DNA of 51,006 nucleotides from Halobacteriovoraceae bacterium (GTDB taxonomy: Bacteria; Bdellovibrionota; Bacteriovoracia; Bacteriovoracales; Bacteriovoracaceae), in the NCBI GenBank assembly GCA_002718735.1, contig PBFR01000008.1, positions 4,527-55,532 on the forward strand, read 5' to 3'. Positions 1 through 7,605 of this stretch are shown here, piece by piece. Every line of letters starts with the position of its first letter. Position 1 is the stretch's first letter. Both the position numbers and the translations under genes were made by a program. The notes under the pieces were generated by a model. It made no database searches. It saw only the letters and a program-made list of their open reading frames with translations, and was not told the DNA's origin.

Positions 1-1
1 G

Positions 2-70
2 GCCGGAAGTCTGAAGTTTATCTTCAGTGCAGAGCATAAACCTAAAGAAAAAGATAAAAAGGCAGCTTAG
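2..70 (+). CDS. C-terminal tail of an unknown protein (partial)
   Basis: An open frame enters from the left edge and stops at TAG (68-70). It encodes 22 residues ending in a lysine-rich, charged tail (KPKEKDKKAA). A strong terminator follows 13 bases after the stop, as expected for the real end of a gene. Too little is present to name a family, and the preceding residues (SLKFIFSAEH) are not diagnostic. Confidence 0.5.
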   Translation, partial: AGSLKFIFSAEHKPKEKDKKAA

Positions 71-74
71 TTGC

Positions 75-105
75 AAAAAAAAAGCCCTCGTTAAGAGGGC
101 TTTTT
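75..105. terminator. Bidirectional intrinsic terminator
   Basis: A perfect 6-bp GC-rich stem, GCCCTC (84-89) with GAGGGC (95-100), has a GTTAA loop. It is flanked by nine A (75-83) and five T (101-105), so it can stop transcription in both directions. Rightward it closes the partial gene ending at 70. Leftward it closes the tRNA-Pro transcript. Confidence 0.9.
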
Positions 106-149
106 AAGTTGCTGAAATTTTGGGACTTTCAGCAAATATCTTTAATGAA

Positions 150-226
150 TGGTCGGGGTGAGAGGATTTGAACCTCCGACCTCCTGCTCCCAAAGCAGTT
201 ACGCTACCAGGCTGCGCTACACCCCG
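150..226 (-). tRNA. tRNA-Pro (anticodon TGG)
   Basis: A complete 77-nt cloverleaf lies on the minus strand. The 7-bp acceptor stem pairs CGGGGTG with CACCCCG. The anticodon stem CTGCT/AGCAG encloses the loop TTTGGGA, giving anticodon TGG. The T arm contains GGTTCAAATCC, and the terminal CCA is encoded (150-152). It reads CCA and, by wobble, other proline codons. It lies downstream of rph-rdgB on the same strand and may be cotranscribed with them. Confidence 0.97.
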
Positions 227-242
227 ACAAATCAGATATGGA

Positions 243-270
243 CAATAGTTTTAATGTATTAAAACTATTT
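243..270 (-). other. AT-rich inverted repeat between rdgB and tRNA-Pro
   Basis: Two perfect 11-nt arms (244-254 and 259-269, AATAGTTTTAA and its complement) are separated by 4 nt. The stem has only two G:C pairs per arm and no following T-run, so it is a weak terminator candidate. It could instead be an RNA-processing hairpin separating the rdgB message from the tRNA precursor. Confidence 0.35.
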
Positions 271-286
271 TGGCAATGAAGTTTTT

Positions 287-862
287 TTAGTTTTGAAAGA
301 ATTTTACTGCCTCGCGACAAGCTCTTGCTCTATGACTATTCTTCATCTTCCATTCGGAAACCTCGGCCAAGTGCTTTCCATCAAGGCCATCAGGCACAAA
401 AATCGGGTCATATCCAAAACCCTTATCACCCTTTAGCTCATGTCCAATTTCACCATTAACCCTACCCTCAAAAAAGTAAACTTCTGACTCAGAGAGGTAA
501 AAGCATAGATTGCACACAAAATATGCGGCCCTATCCTCCCCTTTTAACTCCTTCATAAGCTCAATAAGCTTTAGGTTTTTGTCTCGATAATCAGGAAGCT
601 CAGGAGCAAACCTTGCTGATTGAACGCCCAAAAGATTAGGCAAAGCTTTAACAACAAGCCCAGAGTCATCTGCTAGGGATGGTGCCTTGTAAAAGTCATG
701 ATAGGCCTTGGCCTTCTTAAAAGCATTGCCCTCAAAAGTATCGGCGTCCTCAATAACATTTAATTTTTCTGAGGCCGCTTTTATTTTTGCAACACCACCT
801 AATAGCTCATTTAGTTCTTCAGCTTTATGAGCATTACTTGAACCTAAGATGAACTCAGTCAT
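287..862 (-). CDS. rdgB: XTP/dITP diphosphatase (RdgB/HAM1 family)
   Basis: A 191-residue cytosolic house-cleaning enzyme that hydrolyses ITP, dITP and XTP to monophosphates and keeps deaminated purines out of nucleic acids. Family hallmarks are the N-terminal strand ending in SSNAHK, the acidic LADDSGL segment (about residues 64-70), the GDKGFGYDPIF motif and the C-terminal SHRARA segment. The length is typical. The start ATG overlaps the end of rph by 8 bases, indicating translational coupling. The rph-rdgB pairing is common in bacteria and supports both names. Confidence 0.95.
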   Translation of the reverse strand: MTEFILGSSNAHKAEELNELLGGVAKIKAASEKLNVIEDADTFEGNAFKKAKAYHDFYKAPSLADDSGLVVKALPNLLGVQSARFAPELPDYRDKNLKLIELMKELKGEDRAAYFVCNLCFYLSESEVYFFEGRVNGEIGHELKGDKGFGYDPIFVPDGLDGKHLAEVSEWKMKNSHRARACREAVKFFQN

Positions 863-1565
863 TTTCTAAAACCTGTTTCTGGGCCTTGAATATAGTTTTC
901 ATAGCGTCTTTAGCACATTCCAAAATAGCGTCAAGCTGTTCTCTTGTGAATGGCTCGCCTTCTGCAGTCCCCTGCACCTCAACAAATTTATCCGATTCAG
1001 TCATCACAATATTTACATCAGCTTCGCATGAACTATCTTCCTCATAGTTTAAGTCAGCTATGATCTTGCCATCTTTGTCAATTCCAACACTCAGTGCCGC
1101 CAATTGCTCTTTGATGGGAGACTCTTTAATAAGCCCAGCTTTCAACAACTTTTCCACGGCCATCGCAAGAGCAACATAAGCACCAGATATAGACGTTGTC
1201 CTTGTGCCTCCGTCTGCAACTAAAACATCGCAATCTATTATAATTTGCCTCTCGCCTAGTTTTTTAAAATCAACCACGGCCCTAAGAGCTCTACCTATAA
1301 GTCTTTGAATTTCCTGGGTTCTTCCTGATGGACCTTTTCTCTCCCTTCTTATCCTGTCATGGGTTGATCCTGGAAGCATATTATATTCTCCGGTAACCCA
1401 ACCAGTGCCTGTGCCTCTCATCCATGGGGGAACATTCTCCTCAACAGTGGCGGTAATATGAACTTTAGTGTTTCCAAACTCCGCCATAACACTGCCCTGA
1501 GCATATGGGTTAATGTTTTTTGTAAACTTGATCTCTCTTGGCTCGCTTCTTTTAATTAAAGACAT
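855..1565 (-). CDS. rph: Ribonuclease PH
   Basis: A phosphate-dependent 3'-5' exonuclease that trims tRNA 3' ends. The 236-residue product shows the catalytic-core signatures GTGTGWVTGEYNMLPGST and RTQEIQRLIGRALR, then the DCDVLVADGGTRT strand. The frame is open up to 1589. The start at 1563-1565 (MSLIKRSEPR) is chosen because AAGGAG sits six bases before it and the family begins near here. The gene is coupled to rdgB by an 8-base overlap. Confidence 0.96.
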   Translation of the reverse strand: MSLIKRSEPREIKFTKNINPYAQGSVMAEFGNTKVHITATVEENVPPWMRGTGTGWVTGEYNMLPGSTHDRIRRERKGPSGRTQEIQRLIGRALRAVVDFKKLGERQIIIDCDVLVADGGTRTTSISGAYVALAMAVEKLLKAGLIKESPIKEQLAALSVGIDKDGKIIADLNYEEDSSCEADVNIVMTESDKFVEVQGTAEGEPFTREQLDAILECAKDAMKTIFKAQKQVLEND

Positions 1566-1619
1566 TAATGGCTCCTTTATGAAGTTCATTTATAACGTTT
1601 TTTTTAGTAGTCTTCAACA

Positions 1620-2303
1620 ATGATACATGTACATAAAACTGAGTGTGAATCGACCCAAGATCTTGCCGTAAAGCTCTCCAAAGAATATGAGCAAGACGAC
1701 ATCCTGGTCTCTTGTGAAATGCAGCTCTCTGGTGAAGGACAAAGAGGAAAAGAGTGGTTCTCTGCTGATCAATCTCTTGCAGTCTCCTTCTCTACTTGGG
1801 CCTCAGACATTTTTGCCCTAAGCTCCCTTGAGATGGCAGTACTAACAAGGCAGTTCATCGAAGAGACTTTTAATGTTCAAACTAAACTCAAATGGCCAAA
1901 CGATATATTTACCAAAGATAGAAAGAAGTGTGCCGGGATTTTAATTCAAAGCTCAAATGATAAACTCATCGTTGGGATTGGAGTCAATCTCTTTCAGAAA
2001 GAAAGACCAAGCCACTTGAATCAACTAGGCTCGCTTTTTTCAGAACAACAAAACATCGATAACGAGAAAATTTCTAGAAAATTAAGAGACTATATCACCA
2101 ACAACCGAATGCCATCCAACATAATTGCACAGCAATGGGAGCGACACTGCCTACATCTCAATCAGGAAGTGAAAGTCGTTGAAACCGATTGTTCCTATAG
2201 GGGCACTTTCAAAGGCGTTGGTGAACAGGGACAAGCGTTAGTTGAGCTCGACGGAAAGACCGTCGAACTATTCAGTGCAAGTTTGATTATTGATCCATTA
2301 TAG
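1620..2303 (+). CDS. birA: Biotin-protein ligase, catalytic-domain-only
   Basis: This enzyme activates biotin as biotinyl-5'-AMP and transfers it to the lysine of biotin carboxyl carrier proteins. The 227 residues contain the ATP/biotin loop GEGQRG (about 38-43; usually GRGRRG), KWPND (about 90-94), CAGILI and VGIGVNL, then a short C-terminal SH3-like domain. There is no N-terminal winged helix, so it is a class I ligase without repressor activity. No clear Shine-Dalgarno precedes the ATG. Its last 17 bases overlap the convergent receiver gene. A likely substrate, the carrier protein at 29.9-30.4 kb, is in the same window. Confidence 0.92.
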   Translation: MIHVHKTECESTQDLAVKLSKEYEQDDILVSCEMQLSGEGQRGKEWFSADQSLAVSFSTWASDIFALSSLEMAVLTRQFIEETFNVQTKLKWPNDIFTKDRKKCAGILIQSSNDKLIVGIGVNLFQKERPSHLNQLGSLFSEQQNIDNEKISRKLRDYITNNRMPSNIIAQQWERHCLHLNQEVKVVETDCSYRGTFKGVGEQGQALVELDGKTVELFSASLIIDPL

Positions 2304-3567
2304 AGTCTGATATTTTTTGAATTTCTTTCTTAATTAGATTCTCGGCAAGATCAGGGATGACTTCCCAAGCAATTTTCTCAACCTGCTGCTCGCAATATTT
2401 TTGAATATACTTTTCCACAAGTGGAGAAAGCTTTTCTGAAAGCTCTTTTTCAAGTTCATCCTTGATATCCTGGGACATTTTCTCAACATCGATTGGCTCA
2501 AAGCTTTGCTCCATAACATCAGCAGGAAAATCTGTAGGAGTGTCATTCTCAGTCACTTCTTCAAGAGAATGAGGTCTGACTAGAGGCAAATCCTCTGAAT
2601 CATCTAAACTATCATCGGACTCCTCAACAACATCGGCCGCCCAAAGATCATCTTCCTCATCGAGTTCATCTTCAATAAGAGTTTTGATATTCTTAACATC
2701 CTCATCAGTTTCTGTTCCACCTTCGAGGACATCCATCTCTTGGTCGCTATCATGTGCTAGTTCATCAAGAGGTATAAGTTTAGAGCTAGTTGGCTGCTGC
2801 TGAGTGCTTATTTCAGCAGGATATTCCAAATCACTTGAGCTAGGCAGGTGTATTTCTTCGGAGGCAGGCATATCCAGCTCATTGGAGCTTTCCTCAACTC
2901 TATCAGGTATAGAGTCCTCTTCAACGACTTCATCAATGTTTTCAGCGCCTATAACGGAAGGGATTTCAAAATCCTCAGAGGTTTCATCAGAACCAATCAC
3001 TGATGGAACTTCCATTCCCCAACTTTCAATTTCGTTCTCAAGAGGGTTAGAAGCTTCAACGTCTTTGCTTTCCTCTGCAGGTTCTTCATATGAAGGCTGG
3101 TTAACAACCCACTCGTCTTCCTCTGGAGAGGATATTGGCCCAGGGAAACTGCTTGTTTCGCTCTGTGTAGCACTAGCCTCAGATCCAGGAAGTCCGCTTT
3201 CGTAGTCGGATGCCATCGACCTGCATAAATTTATAAATTTTGTTCCATCAAATGGCTTAACGATATGATAGTTGCAGCCACAATCGGCCAATAAAGCTTC
3301 ATCTATTGTATCAAAGGTTCCAAATAGCATTAGTACTTGGATTTGTGAATCTACGGCCTTTATCTCCCTGCAAAGGTCATATCCAGTTTTATTTTCTGAT
3401 AGATTAAAGTCTAACAGAACCATCGCTGGACGAAGGCTATTCACTGTATCTTTTAGAATGTTTGCTTGTGAGCAGTCATGAAGCTCAAAAGGTTCGTTTG
3501 CCAAAGTGATTTTTATCACTTTTTGTATGGTCAAACTATCGTCTGCGATAAGTATCTTTTGTTCCAT
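2287..3567 (-). CDS. Receiver-domain protein with long acidic linker and helical C-terminus
   Basis: Residues 1-120 form a CheY-like receiver: acidic pair D9/D10, phosphoacceptor D53 in MVLLDFNLSE, and K in HIVKPFD. Residues about 125-345 are extremely Glu/Asp/Ser-rich and probably disordered. The last 70 residues are amphipathic helix (EKELSEKLSPLVEKYIQKYC, then EKIAWEVIPDLAENLIKKEI). There is no DNA-binding or enzymatic output domain. This layout (receiver, disordered acidic linker, Glu-rich C-terminal helix) resembles the polarity protein RomR of myxobacteria and Bdellovibrio; that is inference from architecture only. ATG at 3567 is preferred over the TTG just upstream. It follows the PP2C gene by 82 bases in the same direction. 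Confidence 0.75.
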   Translation of the reverse strand: MEQKILIADDSLTIQKVIKITLANEPFELHDCSQANILKDTVNSLRPAMVLLDFNLSENKTGYDLCREIKAVDSQIQVLMLFGTFDTIDEALLADCGCNYHIVKPFDGTKFINLCRSMASDYESGLPGSEASATQSETSSFPGPISSPEEDEWVVNQPSYEEPAEESKDVEASNPLENEIESWGMEVPSVIGSDETSEDFEIPSVIGAENIDEVVEEDSIPDRVEESSNELDMPASEEIHLPSSSDLEYPAEISTQQQPTSSKLIPLDELAHDSDQEMDVLEGGTETDEDVKNIKTLIEDELDEEDDLWAADVVEESDDSLDDSEDLPLVRPHSLEEVTENDTPTDFPADVMEQSFEPIDVEKMSQDIKDELEKELSEKLSPLVEKYIQKYCEQQVEKIAWEVIPDLAENLIKKEIQKISDSIMDQ

Positions 3568-3649
3568 CAATTAATCCCTCAATTGAAATAGAGTGTTTTA
3601 CAATATGGTACGCATCAATAGGCGCAATGTCTATTTTTAGATACTTAGC

Positions 3650-4387
3650 CTAAAATTCCAAAATCATGCATGATTGGTTATCAAGATTGCCTTTTTGATT
3701 GGATATTGAAAACATTCTCTCAATCTTGGCTTTACCATCTATTTCAGGATTAGTAACCACATCCTTTAGCTCATCCTCCGAAAGCCTTGAATAAACACCA
3801 TCTGATAGGGCCACAATTTTATCCCCCGAGAATAATCGAATCTCCCTTACCTGATAATCCAGCTCAGGAAATAAACCAAATCCGCTCAAAGGAGTCGTCT
3901 TAAGATGGTTTTGATAGCTATTATTAGTGAGAAATTGAAAGCTGTCCTCAATAAAAACTTTTTCCAGCCTTCCCTTGCGGTATAAATAACAAGCACAATT
4001 CCCCACAGAAACGATTGATAAGACACTTTCAGATTTGGCCATAAAAATTCCTGAAGCACCGGCCCTGGTGGAAAATTCTTTTTTCAAATTGTCTTTATAT
4101 AACTGATCATGTGCGTGCAATAAAGAGTTAACAATTGCATTTCCTTCCAACAGATATTTAGGACTATAAAAAAATGGCATCGTAGCATCGGGATCTGCAC
4201 AAAACTTTGTATAGAATGACTTTATATTTTGCTTTAAATTCGTTACGCAGACATCTCCAACCCCTGAACCACCAAAGCCATCAAGTAGAAGGAATACTTC
4301 ATTGATCAAGTCAAAGTCGTAAGCATCTTCATTAACTTGAAGAAAAGGGCCAGGACTTGATTCGGCGGAAAAGGTTTTAAGATTCAC
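3650..4387 (-). CDS. PP2C-family serine/threonine protein phosphatase
   Basis: A 245-residue metal-dependent phosphatase (Stp1/PrpC type). Metal-binding motifs appear in order: QVNEDAYDF (N19-D21), LLLDGFGGSG (D36-G40; usually DGMGG), GNCACYLYR, GDKIVALSDGVYSRLSEDEL and the final DNQSCMILEF. All key aspartates are present, so it should be active. It starts with GTG, preceded by GGAG with a five-base gap, two bases after the two-FHA-domain gene, so the pair is coupled. The expected role is removing phosphothreonine marks that the neighbouring FHA domains bind. No cognate kinase gene is visible in the window. Confidence 0.85.
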   Translation of the reverse strand: MNLKTFSAESSPGPFLQVNEDAYDFDLINEVFLLLDGFGGSGVGDVCVTNLKQNIKSFYTKFCADPDATMPFFYSPKYLLEGNAIVNSLLHAHDQLYKDNLKKEFSTRAGASGIFMAKSESVLSIVSVGNCACYLYRKGRLEKVFIEDSFQFLTNNSYQNHLKTTPLSGFGLFPELDYQVREIRLFSGDKIVALSDGVYSRLSEDELKDVVTNPEIDGKAKIERMFSISNQKGNLDNQSCMILEF

Positions 4388-4389
4388 AT

Positions 4390-6627
4390 CTACTCCAAAT
4401 AATTTTTTAGGCGCTCGGTTGCCTTGTTGTAATATTCACTATTCACCGGAGAGATTTGCTGAACTTCTTCAAATTTCTCCCTCGCTTCTTCAAACAAACT
4501 CAAGCTTTCAGAAATTAGAGCTTCCCGATACACTTTCATTGATCTTGTTCTTAAGGAGTCAAAAATTTTCTCTCTTTCCGTTAATGCTTCTTCATTTGAA
4601 GGATCATATTTTAAAACTTCCCCATAAGTTTCGTACGCTCTTTTTAAATCCTGACCTTCTCTATAACTTCTAGCCCTACCAAGCAAAGGGTTTATCTGTG
4701 CCGAAAGATTAACCTTGGCCTGCTTCAACATATCAGTCGCCTCTTTCATTAGATCTTCATCAATGTTTGGCTTTTGTGTAAATTTTGAAAGTCGATCAAC
4801 TGCCTTATACCACTCTTCTTTTAGAAATAACGTTTTCCCAGGGCTCAGAGCATCTACCATTGCTTTTCTAAGTGCCTTTTTTCTTTGCTCTTCTTCCTTT
4901 TTACGCTTCTCGTTTGCTTGATAGGCCTCAATTTCAAGTTTCAATTGAGGAACATCTATATTTTCAGGATCAAGCTCTAGAATTTGACTAAATAAACTTT
5001 CCGCAACTTGAACTTCTCTATTTTTAACAGCTTCTTGAGTCTTTTCCAAAAGGGCCTTCACCTTAAGTTGCCGTTTTTTTCTCTCTTTCTCAGCTTGCTC
5101 TTCGGCCTTTAACCTAAGAAGCTCCTCATGGCCCTGTTGGACAAGTTTTCGCAAAGTTTCAGTGTCTTTATAGGTTGGGTCGATAGAGCGGATAATTTCC
5201 AGGTACTCTTTTGCTTCGTAGTATTCACCACCCTCATATTTTGCCAACGCCAAGGCATAGTTTTCTTCAAGTTTTGCAATAACTTCAGGTGGTAGTTCCT
5301 TTTTTTGTTCAGCTTTCTTTTCTTCAACCTTCGTTTCTTTTCCTTTATCCGCTTTAGCTTTAGAGGCGGGCTTCTTTCCGCTTTCCTCTTCACTTAAAAG
5401 AAGGATGACCAAAAGAAGTCCTACAACTATTGCTATTCGCCTTTTCTTAGGGTCTTTCCATATTCGCTTAAAAAGACTCTTTTCTTCGGATGGCTCAACG
5501 CTAAAGTCTCCACCTCCAGCGGTGTCCAATTCATTGTAATCCACTTCTTCTTCAACAACTTCTTCAACTTCTACCTCCTGGTTGTCATCCACCGGCATGA
5601 GCATGTCTTTTTCAGACTCAATTAAGTCTGAAGATATTTTGACTGTAAATATTGTAGATCCAATTTGAAAATTATCGTTGTTTCCAAGCTCAGATTTATT
5701 GATTCTCTCACCGTTAAAGATAGTACCATTTGAAGAATCAAGATCTTCAATAGTGCAGTTAACCAGTGTCTTCTTAATTAGGGCATGTCGACCAGACACC
5801 TCTGGGTCGTTGAGGACAATCTGACACTTTTCAGGGTCTCTACCAATATAAATTTCAGAGTCTTCAATTTGATATTTATCAAATGGAGCGTACTCACCAT
5901 CGATAATTAAATAGTATTTGGCAAAGGACTGGTAAACCTGTGTTGAGTCCTCATCGTCTCCACCAAAGCCTGAGTCATCGGAAAAGCCATCATCATCACC
6001 GCCAAAGCCCAAATCTTCATTAAACTCATCTTCAGATTCATCACCGTTTGCCCCATCTGTGGAAAAAGAATTTTCTTCTTCAAAGCCACCTGCGAACTCG
6101 TCATCGCCAGCAGAATCCTCGTTCTCCTCAAACTCACCTTCGTCAGCTTCACTCCCGTCATCCGATGCTTCGATCTCCTCGTTAAACACCTCAGTTGCTT
6201 CCTCATTCTCTTCAGGCTCTGGAATATTATCTTCTAATATAGGTTCAGGCTCTAAGATTGGGCCTTCCATGATTGCAGTTGGCTCATCGATGAGAGGAGA
6301 ATCTTGTATCCTCTCACCATTTGTAGGCAAATCACTCGCAAGTATCACATAGTCTAAGATTGAAACCTTATCGCCTTGCTTAATTGAAACTTCTTTTTGC
6401 TCCACCCCATTAATGTAAATTGAACCGAGGTCTGAAAGTTTTTTTATATTCAAGCAGTCATTGCTCCAAAAGAGCATTGCATGATGCCTAGAAATCTGTT
6501 GGTCTTCTAAAATAATATGACAGTCATCTGATCTGCCCACATATATCTCAGCTCCACTTTCCATTTCATACAGTGGAACTTCTAGTTCAGAGATTTTGCC
6601 GGAGTCTTTAAAGATTTCAAATTTCAT
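4390..6627 (-). CDS. Membrane protein with two FHA domains and C-terminal TPR-like repeats
   Basis: The start at 6627 (MKFEIFKDSG) makes an ATGA overlap with the upstream FHA gene; the longer GTG start at 6648 is less likely. The 745 residues contain FHA1 (about 27-97: YVGRSDDC, ISRHHA, INGVE), an acidic low-complexity stretch (about 110-235, with repeated GFGGDD), FHA2 (YIGRDPEKC, VSGRHA, DSSNGTIFNGE), a single membrane helix (RRIAIVVGLLLVILLLS), a lysine/glutamate-rich coiled segment and several TPR-like helical pairs. The positively charged side precedes the helix, so the FHA domains should be cytoplasmic and the TPR part periplasmic. Both FHA domains keep the phosphothreonine-binding Arg and Ser. 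No enzymatic domain is seen. Confidence 0.85.
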   Translation of the reverse strand: MKFEIFKDSGKISELEVPLYEMESGAEIYVGRSDDCHIILEDQQISRHHAMLFWSNDCLNIKKLSDLGSIYINGVEQKEVSIKQGDKVSILDYVILASDLPTNGERIQDSPLIDEPTAIMEGPILEPEPILEDNIPEPEENEEATEVFNEEIEASDDGSEADEGEFEENEDSAGDDEFAGGFEEENSFSTDGANGDESEDEFNEDLGFGGDDDGFSDDSGFGGDDEDSTQVYQSFAKYYLIIDGEYAPFDKYQIEDSEIYIGRDPEKCQIVLNDPEVSGRHALIKKTLVNCTIEDLDSSNGTIFNGERINKSELGNNDNFQIGSTIFTVKISSDLIESEKDMLMPVDDNQEVEVEEVVEEEVDYNELDTAGGGDFSVEPSEEKSLFKRIWKDPKKRRIAIVVGLLLVILLLSEEESGKKPASKAKADKGKETKVEEKKAEQKKELPPEVIAKLEENYALALAKYEGGEYYEAKEYLEIIRSIDPTYKDTETLRKLVQQGHEELLRLKAEEQAEKERKKRQLKVKALLEKTQEAVKNREVQVAESLFSQILELDPENIDVPQLKLEIEAYQANEKRKKEEEQRKKALRKAMVDALSPGKTLFLKEEWYKAVDRLSKFTQKPNIDEDLMKEATDMLKQAKVNLSAQINPLLGRARSYREGQDLKRAYETYGEVLKYDPSNEEALTEREKIFDSLRTRSMKVYREALISESLSLFEEAREKFEEVQQISPVNSEYYNKATERLKNYLE

Positions 6628-7601
6628 TCTCCAACTTCCTCCGCACACTCGATTTGTCCTTCTTCATAGCCAAGTTTTTCCTCTAGTCGAGAAATACTCT
6701 CTTTTGCATTCACAAACCGATCATCTTCAGGATAACGATGAAGTAGTCTTAAGATTGCACAATATGATACGGCAGCGTTCTGGTACTTCAAAGACTCCTC
6801 ATCTCTTTTAGCCTTAATGAACATCTCTTCTATAGAAGTATCTAAGGCCTCTTTAGTCTTTCTAAGATAAAATTGGGCCAGTCCATCATTAGGGCTCCAA
6901 GAAAGTGCATGTTCAAACTCAGCAATGGCCCTAAAATAATTACCTTCACGAAACTCTCTTAAACCTTTTTGGAAGTAAATATTGAGTTTTTCTTTGTTCT
7001 TTTTGTCTTCAGCCTTTTTACGTTTCAACGTATTGATAAAAGGATCTGAGACCTCATCAACTTTATAGTTGGCATTGGAACGTTTTGTTTCCTTTTCCTT
7101 GTCTGAAGGCGACTCCACGAATAACAGAATTATGGCAAGTACTGCCACACCCGCAAGTATTGGAGTGAGCTTGGACTTTTTTTCTTCAAATGTCTCCTCT
7201 TCAAAAGTCGCCTCCTCTTGTTTCTTCACTTTCTTTTTTTCAACAGTCTCGGCAACCTCAACTTTGTCAAATTTGTAGATTGTAGTTCCAATGATAACTT
7301 TGTCGTCTTGCCCCAGGGAGTGCTGTTTAATTTTCAAATCATTTACAACTACCCCATTTTGAGAACCCAAGTCTGTAATGACGTAGTCTTCACCGACCTT
7401 AACAATCTCGGCATGCTCCCTAGATGATTTTAGATCATGAACCTTTATGTGGGCATTCTCACCTCTTCCAAGAACTACACGATTTCCTGTAATAAAATAA
7501 GCAAGTCCTTTGTTTTTACCATTTAGGCAAATTAGACGATAGTGCTCTCCCTTTTGAGTAGGCTTTTCAAAGTGTTTAAGAATTTTAACTGCGCCACTCA
7601 T
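6624..7601 (-). CDS. Membrane protein with FHA domain and TPR-like region
   Basis: The product is about 325 residues: an FHA domain (about 41-112: VVLGRGENA, SSREHAE, DLGSQNGVVVND), an acidic/lysine linker, one membrane helix (about 146-163, LTPILAGVAVLAIILLFVE) and a C-terminal helical-repeat region (about 206-295). It is a smaller relative of the next gene and shares its order of parts. Start choice is uncertain: GGAGG lies 12 bases before the ATG at 7601 and directly abuts an ATG at 7613, which is too close. Stop and start overlap by four bases with the downstream FHA gene, indicating coupling. Confidence 0.82.
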   Translation of the reverse strand: MSGAVKILKHFEKPTQKGEHYRLICLNGKNKGLAYFITGNRVVLGRGENAHIKVHDLKSSREHAEIVKVGEDYVITDLGSQNGVVVNDLKIKQHSLGQDDKVIIGTTIYKFDKVEVAETVEKKKVKKQEEATFEEETFEEKKSKLTPILAGVAVLAIILLFVESPSDKEKETKRSNANYKVDEVSDPFINTLKRKKAEDKKNKEKLNIYFQKGLREFREGNYFRAIAEFEHALSWSPNDGLAQFYLRKTKEALDTSIEEMFIKAKRDEESLKYQNAAVSYCAILRLLHRYPEDDRFVNAKESISRLEEKLGYEEGQIECAEEVGE

Positions 7602-7605
7602 CGGT

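Noticed and set aside
2804..3205. Plus-strand open frame opposite the receiver gene's acidic linker
   Set aside because: Its Ser-rich sequence is the complement of Glu/Asp/Ser codons; no start signal and no known family.
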